Source: Incurvaria masculella
Taxonomy: Eukaryota > Arthropoda > Insecta > Lepidoptera > Incurvariidae
DNA: 64,000 nt
Assembly: GCA_946894095.1 (NCBI GenBank)
Contig: OX335653.1
Location: 5,213,001 to 5,277,000, forward strand
Direction of reading: 5' to 3'
Under the pieces are notes generated by a model, which saw only the letters and a program-made list of their open reading frames with translations, was not told where the DNA came from and did not search any database. The position numbers and the translations under genes were made by a program. Below, in pieces: positions 22,030 through 33,829 of this stretch (its first letter is position 1; each line of letters opens with the position of its first letter).

Positions 22030-22986
22030 GCCTCGGAACACCCAGGGTAAGGTTCGCGTGCAAGAGATGGTGTTCTCTGAAACGCGATTGCAAGAGATAC
22101 TTCTCAAGCTTGAAATATGAAATGTTTGATATCAGCAAACTCTGCAACATGGAAACCAAGGCTGTGATGGCCAATAAGGAAAGACTGATATACTGTTTGC
22201 ACCGTCGTCATAAATTTTTCCTAAGCTTTTTAAGATCAAGGAAAAAAGGGGGAATGCTTGAAATATTTTTTCATGCCAATCGACGGTAAATGCATCGACA
22301 GCTATGGCGTTTGCAACTTGTGTCCAGGATATAAAATTCTTGCATTTTGCGTTAATGCGAGAGAAGAACAAATCAATATGTGGTACGCTAAACTGTCGTA
22401 CGATAGCATGAAATAATTACCATTGTGTATTGGGTTTATTATTCAAGATTCGAAATTTGCACGGTTCTCCTTTGTGTTGACATAAAAAGCGAATATCCAA
22501 ATGTTTCGCTCCTTGCACCATCGCCAAATTATCCTAGATAACTCTTTTAGGTGAGGAAACCGTATACTTCACATGCGGTTGATGTTGCTAATTCCGGTGT
22601 TGTTGTTAGTCGACATTTTTACACAATTATTCTGGTTTTGAGCAAAGCTCTTCAAACCTAGAAATACAGCTAACAATTCAAGGTAATTTATATGGAAATT
22701 TTGTTCAGAAGACTTCCACTTACCATTGGCTCGATTGGCACCGCAGACTGCACCCCAGACTACCCTGGAGGCGTCAGAATAGATCTCTAGTTAAAAACTC
22801 TCATAGAATTGGTGGTTGTAAGTATGACCACCAGATGAGGTCATCTAGTAAACTGCCGGGCAGTTTTATTTTAGCTTCATAATCGTTGTTGTTTCTTGAT
22901 GAAGCAAGGTTCTTATGACTCTCTAAAAGTTTTGTATACAGCCAAACATATCTTACGCTAGGGCAGGCAGTACACCGATAAGTTGA
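22030..22986 (-). pseudogene. DIRS RT/RNase H remnant, C-terminal part
   Basis: A minus-strand segment at 22132-22371 reads SRINAKCKNFISWTQV, AVDAFTVDWHEK and SVFPYWPSQPWFP. These are characteristic of the DIRS RNase H/methylase-side C-terminus in insect elements. It continues from the part at 25479-26280 once the nested element is removed. Confidence 0.7.
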
Positions 22987-24097
22987 GCAAACTCCATGGA
23001 GGTGAAGAAATAACTGGAGAAATAACGTCCATACAACGAGCGCGCAAAAAATGACGTAACGCAACTTACAACATTTTATTGCCGTACAAATTTGTAGCGC
23101 AATGATGAAAACGGAGAAAAATCCAATTTGAAGTCTCCCAAATTGGTAGGTAAACCGATAAAGATAAGAATTATTTTTTAATAAACCAGATGGTCGTTAC
23201 GTCATTCCTCATTCGTGATGATGACAGCGAGTGCCGAGTCAAAAATATCTAAAAAATACTGGCTGAATCCTTAGGAATCCGGCCGTCAAACCCATTGAAA
23301 ACTACATGAGTTAGAAAGATGTTATGCAAACCATAGCCAACAAATAATTTGGTTGCAAAAATTAGCAAAAATATTGCTCATTAGAGCAACGTGGTGGCAA
23401 GTGAAGCTGGGGGTAATGCCGCGGCGCTGAGCGGGATGAAAACATCACCGTCCATGGATCCATTTGTAAATTGTTGTTCGTAATTACTTTTCTGAAATAG
23501 TGAATTACAAACAAAATTTTTGAAAAGGCGTTTTATTTGCATGTTCTTATATGTATATGTAACACATAGTAATTAGAAAATAATGAAAGAGAATCTCCAA
23601 ATATAAAAATAAATTTAGGCGATTACATAGCCTATGTATATTGGGTTTGTGACTTCGGTTTTTTTATTAAACAATTATGTAAAGTTTGTAAACTGCCTGA
23701 ATTCGATAATTTTCTGTATCTAATGGATACGACTTTACCGTTATTTCATTAATTTGAGTTTCAGCGACAATTGAATTTGAAGCTAGTTAGGTAATCAGAT
23801 TGTGAAAATAATCAGAAAAAGGTTTTTTCAAAATCTGATTATCATCCCTGCATTAATTCAAAGATTTATTCGGAAGAAATGCTGTTTCATCAGAATGTAT
23901 AGCGATAAAAGACAATGACTAACAAATATACGTAAGTGTGTGAAATGCATTCTCTGTTAAATGCGCAAATGTAGCACTAATCCCGTATTTAAGCCTAACT
24001 GGACACTGGCAAAATTGTCTAAAAATAGGACAGAGAGGCCTTAATTCAAATCAATCAATCAATCAACATAAGTATAGTTTTAGTTTTTAACCGACAT

Positions 24098-24214
24098 CAA
24101 ACACTAAAAAGTGGAAAATACCCGATTTTTGGGGTCGGTGCCAACCAACCAAAGAATTACACCAATATGTCACCGACCCAAAAATGGGTGTTATTTTCCA
24201 CTTCTTAGTGTTTG
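24098..24214. repeat. Short palindromic repeat inside the P-like element
   Basis: Arms of about 40 bp (CAAACACTAAAAAGTGGAAA and its imperfect complement) enclose about 30 bp, as in a fold-back MITE. Confidence 0.65.
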
Positions 24215-24217
24215 AAT

Positions 24218-24532
24218 TCGGTTTTATTACGGTTCCCAAAGGGTGCCAACGAAACCCCAATACTAAGCCTTTGCTGTCCGTCCATCCATCCGCCCGTCTG
24301 TCCCTCCGTCCGTCCGTCTGTTACAGGGCTGTATCTCATTAACAATAATAGGTAAATAGTTGAATTTTTCACAGATTGTGTATATTTATGGCCGCTATAA
24401 CAACAAATAGCTAACATTTTGAAATATTAAAAATTAAAGGGGGAGCCCCCTTACGTGATTTTTTGGGTGAAATCATGTAAGATGGTACGGAACCCTTCGT
24501 GTACGAGTCCGACTCGCACTTGGCCGGTTTTT
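24218..24532 (-). repeat. Common interspersed repeat with (ACGG)n, copy inside the P-like element
   Basis: Minus-strand copy running from TTGGGAACCG to CCGGCCAAGTGCGAGTCGG. Confidence 0.75.
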
Positions 24533-25478
24533 TGGTTAGTGATTCCGGTACAGGCGCACTCCTTTCAGGTACTAACTTTACGTAATTATCTTGACCTTGA
24601 ACTTTACGTAAATATCGTATAGACTTGCGTTATTTGAGTGCTCCAAGCAGAGTGCCCACTCAAGTCCTCAATGGCTTTTCATAAGCGTATTTTTATTATA
24701 TTTTGTCTTAATGATGGAAGCCAAATTTTTCAAAATTGGTACCAAAATAAGTTGGCACTGTTTGCTACAAATACGCAATTATCTTTTAAATATTCGTCAA
24801 ACATCATTTCATAATGCTAGATTCAGTATATTATCAATATAAGGTGCAACTTTTTTGTAAAAAAATATATTAGGTCAACATTTTATCGCGCATATTCAGA
24901 CTTATGTATATTCAAGTAAGAGTTTTATTTTAGGCTGGTTCGTGCAAATAACATAAAATATAATTTAAGAAGTATTTCTATGGGTAAGCATAAATCCAGC
25001 AGTAGACATTTAAATACACAGACAGACATACTAATTGCATGCTATACAATATCTATTTTTGGCTAAATAGAGGAATTCTGCAAAGAAATGAAAATAGGTA
25101 GCGAATTGAGATAATTTTGAGTTCGTGTTGATTTATGGCATAACACCATCCCCATAGAAATGTTTTCAAGTGAAATATCCACTATTTCGAATATTTAGCG
25201 TATACTTACAGGTAATATGATATTCCTGAATGTTTTTTATGTATCGTCAAGTTGTTTATGCATCATTTTACAATGCACGACCTTCATCTAAGTGCACGAC
25301 GGCATTTTCAATTACAATTCGATCTTACGTCAAACTCGCCCGCGACAGCTAGCGACGCAAGACTAAAATGGCCGCAGGTTCTGTCAAGATGACACGCCCC
25401 CCGCGGCACAATTGTGATAAGGCCATTTTTTTAGTTCCATTCGTTCTCCTGTTATTTCTTCACCTCCATGGCAAACTC

Positions 25479-26280
25479 ACGGTACAGATAGGTAAAGGTG
25501 AGTATTTTTTATAAGTTTACAATATTATGTCAATTTTCTAGTGGCAAACGAATTAATAAGTTCTTTGTGTCCAATTCAAAGCCCATAAATCTACGTATTT
25601 GTTTCGGATGTATCGAACTTTTGTCATGGTTTTTGCAGAAGCCTAAGTATTGTAGAAGTTTCACTGTCTCATTAACTTTGATAGTACACTCCTCGAGGTG
25701 ACGATTGCAATATATATATATTGACCTATACGTGGGATATCATCAAAATAAAAAACTAATTTAAATCCCCTAATAAAATATCACTTTTTCATCAATAATT
25801 TCATAATTTCGTGACTAATTTAAGGGCAATGCATAAACCATGCGGCATAGTCATGAATTCGTATGTGGATATGTATTTAGCGGACTCAAATTGAAACGTA
25901 AATATTTTCTACCTTTGAGAGGTAGGAATGAGAAACTCCTCTTTGAGATCTATAGTGGCTAGATACCCGTTTTTGTGTATTAGTTTCGACGAAGTGCGGT
26001 AATCTTCTATTTTAAAATGAGAGGTTGAAATAAACTTATTTAGGGACTATGAAGCATTTCATCACCGTACATTCATTCACCGTTCGGGTTTTGGTGCGAG
26101 GAAAACTTTCCGAATAAATTGATCTATAGCAGGTGTAAATTTTGATATGGCGCCAAAGTCTAATCCTTCATTAATGGCTATATTCATATCCTCTAATCCG
26201 CTTTCAGAAAAACGATGTGGGGATACTATAGATTTTTTTTTTCTACAGAAATCGGTAGTGTAGCCATAGTAGCCAATCTA
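25479..26280 (-). pseudogene. DIRS reverse transcriptase remnant, N-terminal part
   Basis: The minus strand shows YLATIDLKEEFLIP, then FMTMPHGLCIA near 25860, corresponding to the family motifs for the palm aspartate and the MPFGLCTAP box. A degraded DDI segment and RFMGFELDTKNLLIRLP follow. Multiple stops and frameshifts are present. The reading runs straight into the nested transposon at 25470 and resumes beyond 22995. Confidence 0.65.
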
Positions 26281-26688
26281 GTACTACGCTTTTAGATTTT
26301 ATATTTAGCCAAAAGTTTTAAATATGGCTGATTCTGTCTGCATGTACCTGAACTACACGTTGCTTGTTGTACACGTGGCTTGTTCGTGTCACATGGCCGT
26401 GGTGCACTCGCATAGGGTCGGCCAATGTTCGGCCCCGGGTGTTGCGGCTATATTGGCCTCCTGTACGTGGGCCCTCCCCCCCCCCCCCCCCCGGTCCGAA
26501 GGATAAGAAGGAGGGGCTGGCCAGTTTCCCGAGAAAAATGGACAAGTACCCGTCGGCTGCGTAGCACTCGGTGCCTTCTACGTGCTGACTTTCTTGATCT
26601 GAAGACCTTGTTTTTCAAGGCTTTCGTTGCCTTGAGAGTTTTGCACCGAACAGTGTGCTGTCACGATTTGCGTCTTGAATGACGTGTA

Positions 26689-27666
26689 TCAAGGCTCGGC
26701 ATAATAGGTAAGTTTTATGCGACTTTTGGTAGAATCTGAGTGCAGGTCGCTCAGTATTCGACAGCTATTGCTGATATGTTTAATAGTCTGTATTTTATCT
26801 TCACCTTTCAGGTGTAGATCCATCGGCTTATTAATAGCTGATATGCTTATTCCTACCTGTTTTTGGTAAGCCATTAATTTTTTAAATCGATTTCTCACCA
26901 TATCCGGTACGGCCTCTGAAATCTCTGCGTTTAGTTTGGGGGCCTGTAGGAATTTATGTTGCATGCATGGGATTAAGTACCATTTGAGTATTTTTTCTTT
27001 GTCTTCTTTAGATATCCCCTTAAGGAGGGGGAACCAGAGATTTCGCCAGATTTAGGTGAATATTTTACCAAACTCGGAGGTGTGGCCTGACACTTCACCG
27101 AGTGCCGACAGAATTTCTGGAATTAATGCGGGATTTTTCGGTGCGCTAGTTTCTAGCTGGGCATAGTTCGGCTGTGTTACCTTTGACAGAACCGTCTCAT
27201 CAAAAATTGTATTCGCTGAAGTGGTGGTTTCGTTAGGAACTAATATTGCCGAGCCCCGGGCCTCCGGCGCAACCTCCGTCACGTTGGTACTTAAAAACCA
27301 AAAAATATCTTTGGCTTTGTAAATGCTCTCACCCCACTTGGGATAGATATGCACATACGTATATTCCTGTCTGGCTATGTGACGCAGCGGATTGTGTATA
27401 TCTATTGCAGATTGCACATTTTTGCTGCTTTTTATATCGTTGAAGACTCGCAGTCAACCCCGATAAATAATGTTCATAGTTATTGACTCGCAGTCAATCC
27501 CCATGATAGTACCAGCGATTCGTCGAATTCTTGTAAGAGTATGGAATCTTACCGTCGTAAACCCTGTCCGGTGACAAGGATTAGTTTCGTTTACAATGTT
27601 TTGTTCCAATCGACTTATTTTTCCTTGATATCGTTCAATGCGATCTTGAGTATGCCGCTTTGGCAT
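26689..27666 (-). pseudogene. DIRS gag remnant
   Basis: On the minus strand an N-terminal MPKRHTQDRIERYQGKISRL block is followed, after frame changes, by a segment with KWGESIYKAKDIFWFLSTN and a third with APKLNAEISEAVPDMVRNR. The last resembles the LN-PEI...V-RD core seen in DIRS and PAT-type gag proteins of insects. At least two frame breaks separate the three segments. A 17-nt poly-C run at 26476-26492 lies in the gag-to-RT spacer. Confidence 0.65.
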
Positions 27667-27732
27667 TTTGGAAAAAATATTGTTTTCGAAAATGACAGTG
27701 ACGCGTGCGTTCGTCGTCTCGCACGAAAAAAG

Positions 27733-27830
27733 AATGAGAAAACACGCCAGCGGCGTGGTAGCAGATAGACTATATTTCCGTTTAAGTCAACTGAATGTCT
27801 TTTAAAAAAGTGCGAAGTCGTCTTGTAGGT
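27733..27830 (-). repeat. DIRS inverted terminal repeat, right copy
   Basis: Reverse complement of 20682-20779. It is followed on the + strand by the 5' extension up to 27870. Confidence 0.9.
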
Positions 27831-28102
27831 TTAAAGGACTACCTGGTTGTATAATATCTGAAGAATGAAGCGACGAAATATAATTTCCAAGCGCTGGAAC
27901 GAAAAGCTAGTAAATGGGCGTCTGCAAACTTATTTTTTTTTTAAGAATATGAACATCGCATTAAAACCGTTTTACGGTCATACACTAGATAATAGTCCAA
28001 ACTTTGATATTTTAATTTTTTTACTGGTGTTAATTCTTAACCGACTCTGGAATAACCATTGAAGTAACGCCAAAATATCGTAAAGTTAGCGTCATTAAGG
28101 TC

Positions 28103-28462
28103 GGCCCGTAAGCACCTGAAAATGTCGCCTCCCATACAAACGTAGTTTACTAATCATTTAAAAACCAATGTTCCAACTTCCTTGATATTTGGTATCTAAT
28201 ATTAGGATACAAATATCTGTGTCTGCATGCCTTTGTTTTTTCGGTAAATGTATTCTGGGTCAAACCATAGAGAAAACAAAATTCGTATGAAGATTTTCTT
28301 TTTGCTTTCATTTCATTCGGTTTGGATTTTTCAAAAAAACAAAAGCATGCAGACACAGATATTTGTTACCTGATATTAGATATTAAATATCAATTTAATT
28401 GGAATAGCGGTTTTCAAATTATTAGTAAACTACGTTTGTATGGGGAGCATAGCTTACGGGCC
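28103..28462. repeat. 360-bp fold-back MITE
   Basis: It starts GGCCCGTAAGC and ends GCTTACGGGCC. The arms share ACAAACGTAGTTTACTAAT and its complement, and the core has inverted TGTCTGCATGC. A second, split copy lies at 41038-41985. Confidence 0.7.
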
Positions 28463-29044
28463 GTTCTTATAGTGGCCCATCCCGCTCATCTCCCCATACA
28501 AAAGGGGAAAGAAGATCACACCCATATTTCTTGTCAGAGATCCAAAATTTTGCTCAAAATAGCTTTATTTGATCAAACCATGGAGGTGACCTCCATGGAT
28601 CAAACTAGATGTCTGATGACCATTGGCATTGTAAAATTGTGTTAGGTTTCTAAGTTATAAGGTCCGAAAGTTCGCATTTTTCGCGCGTTTTATACGATAA
28701 CTTTAGAGGTAGATTACGCAATGATAAAGTAAGAACATCTTAAAAAGATTAGCCATCAGACATAGCTTATTTAATCAAGATTTATAATCTATTTGGTTTT
28801 TGTTCGATTTTTTACAACAGCGGTCGTGGTTTACTTTTAGCTATAAGTCGTGTTGAAATTAAAATTTTCGTAAATCTTACCAAATCATACACTATGCACT
28901 GTCTTTTTTGTGGACATGTTGCATCTTCCTCTTCACGGAGCCTGTCTTATTCTTTGAAACAGAGAAGGTCCCAGAGCGCAATAGCACGGTTTTGTACCGT
29001 GCCCGCGAATGAGTTAGGGCCGCCGGGTTGGGCCACCTTAAGGA
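28463..29044 (+). repeat. Interspersed repeat family A, longest copy
   Basis: It holds CCCGCTCATCTCCCCATACA, GATCCAAAATTTTGCTCAAA, CGCGCGTTTTATACGATAAC, AGCGGTCGTGGTTTACTTTT and GAAACAGAGAAGGTCCCAGA in order. Other copies: 1-175, 2615-2760, 35170-35450, 36690-36960 (minus), 41179-41735 (minus) and 55676-56070. There is no coding capacity. Confidence 0.75.
28579..28597. repeat. 19-bp palindromic insertion flanked by an 8-bp duplication
   Basis: CATGGAGGTGACCTCCATG sits between two copies of GATCAAAC (28571-28578, 28598-28605). Related repeat copies at 41.6 and 55.8 kb have one uninterrupted target. The insert is both tips of the CATGGAGGTG terminal repeat joined directly. Confidence 0.85.
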
Positions 29045-29449
29045 CCTCCATGTACTTGGCCCCTCAAAGTTTATATATATCTAAAATTAAAATTGCAATC
29101 GTTTGTGAATCGTTTGTGAATGTTTGTAATATCTTTGAAACTATTGATTCACAAACGCTGAGAATGAAAGCACAAACGTTCACAAACGATTTCTGATACA
29201 ATCCGATTTATTTTTTTTATTTGCTCTTATGGGGGGCCAAATACATGCTTATTTTATTTATTTATTAAAGGAAAAACTATTCGTTCACAATACTTTTTTT
29301 ATTATCACAGTACCTCCATGTACTTGGCCCCTCAAAGTTTATATATATCTAAAATTAAAATTGCAATCGTTTGTGAATCGTTTGTGAATGTTTGTGATAA
29401 TAAAAAAAAGTTTTGTGAACGAATAGTTTTTCCTTTAATCTCCAATTCA
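29045..29449. mobile_element. Outer partial copies of the same fold-back family
   Basis: Two further starts, ACCTCCATGTACTTGG at about 29045 and 29311, precede the complete element. Each is followed by the same subterminal TTTATATATATCTAAAATT block. They are truncated or rearranged copies into which the element at 29459 inserted. Confidence 0.6.
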
Positions 29450-29458
29450 CTCTCTGGC

Positions 29459-32152
29459 ACCTCCATGTACTTGGCCCCTAAAAGTACATATATATCTAAA
29501 ATTGAAATTGCAATCGTTTGTGATTCGTTTGTGAATGTTTGAGATAATGAAAAAAAGTTTTGTGAACGAATAGTTTTTCCTTAAATAAATAAATAAAATA
29601 AGCATGTATTTGGCCCCCCATTAGAGCAAATTTAAAAAAAAATTGTCGGATTGTATCAGAAATCGTTTGTGAACGTTTGTGCTTTCATTCTCAGCGTTTG
29701 TGAATCAATAGTTTCAAAGATATTAATTTTTTACATCATGGGGTGAAGCGGGGTTTTATAAAACCATGAAGTTGGCCCCACATTTTCATGAAATTCCTTA
29801 AATTAATATCGCAATGGATTGTAAATCGTTTGTGAATGTATGTGATAGCAGAAAAAAGTTTTGTGAACGGATAGTTTTCCCTTAAAAAAATATTGAAATA
29901 TTACATGTATTTCCCCCGTAACAGAAAACTTACAATAATGCATCGGAACGGGTCAGAAATTGTTTGGGAATATTTGTACTTCATTCAAATGTTTTAGAAT
30001 CAATCGTTTTAAATATATTTAACATTTTCGATAGGGTGAATAGGGGTAACCTAAAATTTCAATCAATCGTTTTGAATATATTTAACATTTTCGACAGGAT
30101 GAATAGTGGTAACCTAAAACCATGAAGTTAGCCCCACATTTTCATGATATTCTCAAAATTAATATCGCAATCGATTGTAAATCGTTTGTGAATGCATATG
30201 ATAAAAAAAAGTTTTGTGAGCGGATAGTTTTCACTTAAAAAAATATTGAAATATTACATGTATTCTCCCTGTAACAGGAAAGTTACAATAATGCATCGGA
30301 ACGGGTCAGAAATTGTTTGTGAATGTTTGCATCTTCATGGCAAACGTTTTCGAATCAATAGTTTTGAAAATATTTAATATTTTCGAAAGGGTGAATAGGG
30401 GTAACGTAAAACCATGAAGTTGGCCCCACATTTGTATGATATTCCCAAAATAAATATCGCGATCGTTTGTAAATCGTTTGTGAACGTATGTGATGGCAGA
30501 AAAAAGTTTTGTGAGCGAATAGTTTTCCCTTAAGAAAATATTGAAAATTTACATGTGTTTGCTCCTGTAACAGGAAATTAACAAGAACACGTCGGAACGG
30601 GTCTAAAATTGTTTGTGAATGTTTGCATCTTCATGGCAAACGTTTTCGAATCAATAGTTTTGAAAATATTTAATATTTTCGAAAGGGTGAATAGGGGTAA
30701 CGTAAACCATGAAGTTGGCCCCACATTTGTATGATATTCCCAAAATAAATATCGCGATCGTTTGTAAATCGTTTGTGAACGTATGTGATAGCAGGAAAAA
30801 GTTTTGTGAGCGAATAGTTTTCCCTCAAAAAAATATTGAAAATTTACATGTATTTGCTCCTGTAACAGGAAATTTACAACAACACGTCGGAACGGGTCAG
30901 AAATTTTTTGGGAATATTTGTACTTCATTGCAAACGTTTTCGAATCAATACTTTTGAAGATATTTAATATTTTCGAAAGGGTGAATAGGGGTAACGTAAA
31001 ACCATGAAGTTGGCCCCACATTTGTATGATATTCCCAAAATAAATATCGCGATCGTTTGTAAATCGTTTGTAAACGTATGTGATGGCAGAAAAAAGTTTT
31101 GTGAGCGAATAGTTTTCCCTTAAGAAAATATTGAAAATTTACATGTATTTGCTCCTGTAACAGGATTTTTGTTTGTTATCACATACATTCACAAAAGATT
31201 TACAAACGATTGCGATATTAATTTTGAGATTACCATGAAAATGTGGGGCTAACTTCATAGTTTTAGGTTACCACTATTCACCCTGTCGAAAATGTTAAAT
31301 ATATTCAAAACGATTGATTCGAAAACATTTGAATGAAGTACAAATATTCCCAAACAATTTCTGACCCGTTCCGATGCATTATTGTAAGTTTTCTGTTACG
31401 GGGGAAATACATATAATATTTCAATATTTTTTTAAGGGAAAACTATCCGTTCACAAAACTTTTTTTTGTCTTCAAATGCATTCACAAACGATTTACAATC
31501 GATTGCGATATTAATTTTGAGAATATCATGAAAATGTGGGGCTAACTTCATGGTTTTAGGTTACCACTATTCATCCTGTCGAAAATGTTAAATATATTCA
31601 AAACGATTGATTCGAAAACATTTTAATGAAGTAAAAATATTCCCAAACAATTTCTGACCCGTTCCGATGCATTATTGTAAGTTTTCTGTTACGGGGGAAA
31701 TACATGTAATATTTCAATATTGTTTTAAGGGAAAACTATCCGTTCACAAAACTTTTTTCAGCTATCACATACATTCACAAACGATTTACAATCCATTGCG
31801 ATATTAATTTTGGGGATATCATGAAAATGTGGGGCCAACTTCATGGTTTTATAAAACCCCGCTTCACCCCATGATGTAAAAAAATTAATATCTTTGAAAC
31901 TATTGATTCACAAACGCTGAGAATGAAAGCACAAACGTTCACAAACGATTTCTGATACAATCCGACAATTTTTTTTAAAATTTGCTCTTATGGGGGGCCA
32001 AATACATGCTTATTTTATTTATTTATTTAAGGAAAAACTATTCGTTCACAAAACTTTTTTTCATTATCACAAACATTCACAAACGAATCACAAACGATTG
32101 CAATTTTGATTGTAGATATATATAAACTTTGAGGGGCCAAGTACATGGAGGT
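29459..32152. mobile_element. 2.69-kb fold-back transposon with 9-bp target duplication
   Basis: It begins ACCTCCATGTACTTGGCCCC and ends with the inverted copy. CTCTCTGGC (9 bp) is duplicated at 29450-29458 and 32153-32161. The right arm (about 31160-32152) is an inverted copy of the left. Between them lie tandem units of about 295-360 bp starting near 29757, 30120, 30410, 30707 and 31000, each holding GAAGTTGGCCCCACAT, the word CGTTTGTGAA and a TAACAGGAAA block. Long inverted repeats with a 9-bp duplication fit Mutator-like fold-back elements. No transposase is visible. Confidence 0.7.
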
Positions 32153-32161
32153 CTCTCTGGC

Positions 32162-33089
32162 ATCTAGAGTTTCCAAGGCGGTCTGTCACGCCCTTCTGAT
32201 CAACTTTTTGTTTGCAGATTCGCCACCTCCTGAAGAGAAGAAACCAGCCCCAATTTTCTTGAGTGAAAACTGATGATGGCTGATCGCAAGGATTCCGGCA
32301 AGCAACCGAAGAACCCGATGGACATTTTTACTTACGGGAATATAGTTACAAAATTCATTCGATGCCTCAGTCCTTGCAAAAGTTACGAAAGCATCTCAAA
32401 AGCAGAAACTAGCTCCAGTACATCCAGGCATTGTACGTCCATCTTGTTCCCGGATATTGGTGAGCTGAGTATAAGAGCTTGTGGATGCCCCAAGTCCTCT
32501 TGATTTTATCATACATAATTACTCGGAGTTGTGACTTAGTTTAAATAATAGTAGTTTATTTAACGTTTTTCACAATTAGTTAATTAATTGTTTTAATTAT
32601 TATTGTGGGTTGCTTCCAATAATAATTTGTCCGACCTTGAGAATATTCACATTCACTGTCTTTGTGATATCTAGAATTTATTCTAATTAATTTTGTTTCA
32701 ATTATTTGGTTATATTAATAATTAAATTTACGGACTCAAGTGATTCTCACCAAAGTCGTCACGTGTTGCTACGCAGTTTTATTTTACTGCCAACGAATAC
32801 TCAAGGTCAAGACGAAGAAATAATTGTCTAAGTAATTATTAAATAATGTTAATGAATATGGTTGAATGAGTGTATAGAAACGCCGAAGTTGAGAATAGTA
32901 TGGATACAGACCTTTTGTATCAAAAGGGGATGAATTAGGGGATTATTTGTAAGAACTATTTCTCAAGTAAGTGTAAGGAAAATTCATATTCAAGCTAAGA
33001 ATTATTCGATTTCGATGCTAAATGGATTCTTTGCGCAATTTTCGGGCTACTTATCATCAAGATACATTTTCAGGGATGTAATGAATAGG
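32162..33089. other. Unassigned stretch with a possible exon remnant
   Basis: After an acceptor-like TTTTTGTTTGCAG at 32206-32218 a short frame reads SPPPEEKKPAPIFLSEN then stops. A second 76-codon frame follows at 32273-32503. This could be a broken retroelement gag or host exon. The remainder is AT-rich with no feature. Confidence 0.3.
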
Positions 33090-33365
33090 ATGATATGTTT
33101 ATGACTTGAGAACCGATCACCCGATTTATACGCGGTTGGGTTCCATATGCGGGATATGGGTGACCATTTCAAATGTTGACGTTGGCAGCGGTTCGGATTC
33201 CACATTAAAATATAGATCCCAGCCTTACTTACTATGTAGGTGACAAATTTAATCCCGCCTGGGTTGCTACTAAAGTTGTTGTTAAAGGAAAGAATGTAAT
33301 AGTGGCAATGACAATTGTTAGTTTTTTCCATCAATTTCAATGTAGTAGTACCAGTGCAGGATAGT
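33090..33365 (+). mobile_element. Degraded 5S-headed SINE
   Basis: GGGATATGGGTGACCATTTC preserves the 5S element. A damaged body, TAGGTGACAAATTTAATCCC, follows. Confidence 0.6.
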
Positions 33366-33829
33366 TCCAGCGGAATATGCTTTTATAAGATTTTATGAAT
33401 GGCAATATGTGGATTCAGTTAGGCCATATCGGCTTAACAGATAAGCTCAAAGGAGAGTGCCTATTGCCCCATACATTTTGGACCCTCAAGATGTTTGTGT
33501 CTATCTCCCAAACCAGTGTTATAATTTAGAAAATAATATAACTTCAAATTGTAGCAGGCCATGCCATACGTAACAGCGGGACGACCGAAAGTGTTAACCA
33601 TAGTTTTAATTGTTTACAACTTTAAATTTTACTTAGCGCCAGTCCAAACCCCATATTTTACAACCCTGCCGTTTTTTCAACCGTGCCATACCCCGGCGAC
33701 TAATTGTTTATTGACAAAAAGACCTGTTTTGAGCATTCTATTTGACGTAGGGTCGTAAAGGACGATAACGGTTTATTAATTGTAAGTGCACCCGGGTGAA
33801 CAAATTTTTTAGACGTGTGGAATAGAATC

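Larger units (their letters stand above)
22995..25470. mobile_element. 2.48-kb P-like DNA transposon nested in the DIRS element (non-autonomous)
   Basis: The termini are inverted repeats starting CATGGAGGTGAAGAAATAAC, matching for 20 bp and then diverging after a GGAGAA block. An exact 8-bp target duplication GCAAACTC flanks it (22987-22994 and 25471-25478). The Drosophila P-element terminus begins CATGATGAAATAAC, also with an 8-bp duplication, so the CATG start and GAAATAAC core suggest the P superfamily. I see no transposase frame inside. The interior carries a 117-bp palindrome (24098-24214) and a copy of a common interspersed repeat (24218-24532). Confidence 0.8.
20682..27870 (-). mobile_element. 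DIRS-type tyrosine-recombinase retroelement, full structure, decayed coding, split by a P-like transposon
   Basis: Reading on the minus strand: a 5' inverted terminal repeat with extension, gag, reverse transcriptase/RNase H, tyrosine recombinase, internal complementary region, 3' inverted repeat. The two 98-bp ITRs (20682-20779 and 27733-27830) are perfect inverted copies. The 32-bp extension outside the right ITR (27839-27870) is complementary, with one mismatch, to 20843-20874. That is the internal complementary region diagnostic of DIRS replication through a circular intermediate. Without the nested 22995-25470 element and its duplication the DIRS is about 4.7 kb. Coding frames are interrupted by stops and frameshifts, so this copy is dead, although its ITRs are still identical. 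Confidence 0.88.

Noticed and set aside
26476..26492. 17-nt poly-C run as a functional signal
   Set aside because: It lies in a decayed DIRS spacer; a homopolymer slippage tract or assembly effect is the simpler explanation.
29757..31200. Regular repeats that might suggest a CRISPR or satellite array
   Set aside because: Units are about 295-360 bp, lie inside inverted arms with a 9-bp target duplication, and belong to a fold-back transposon in an insect genome.
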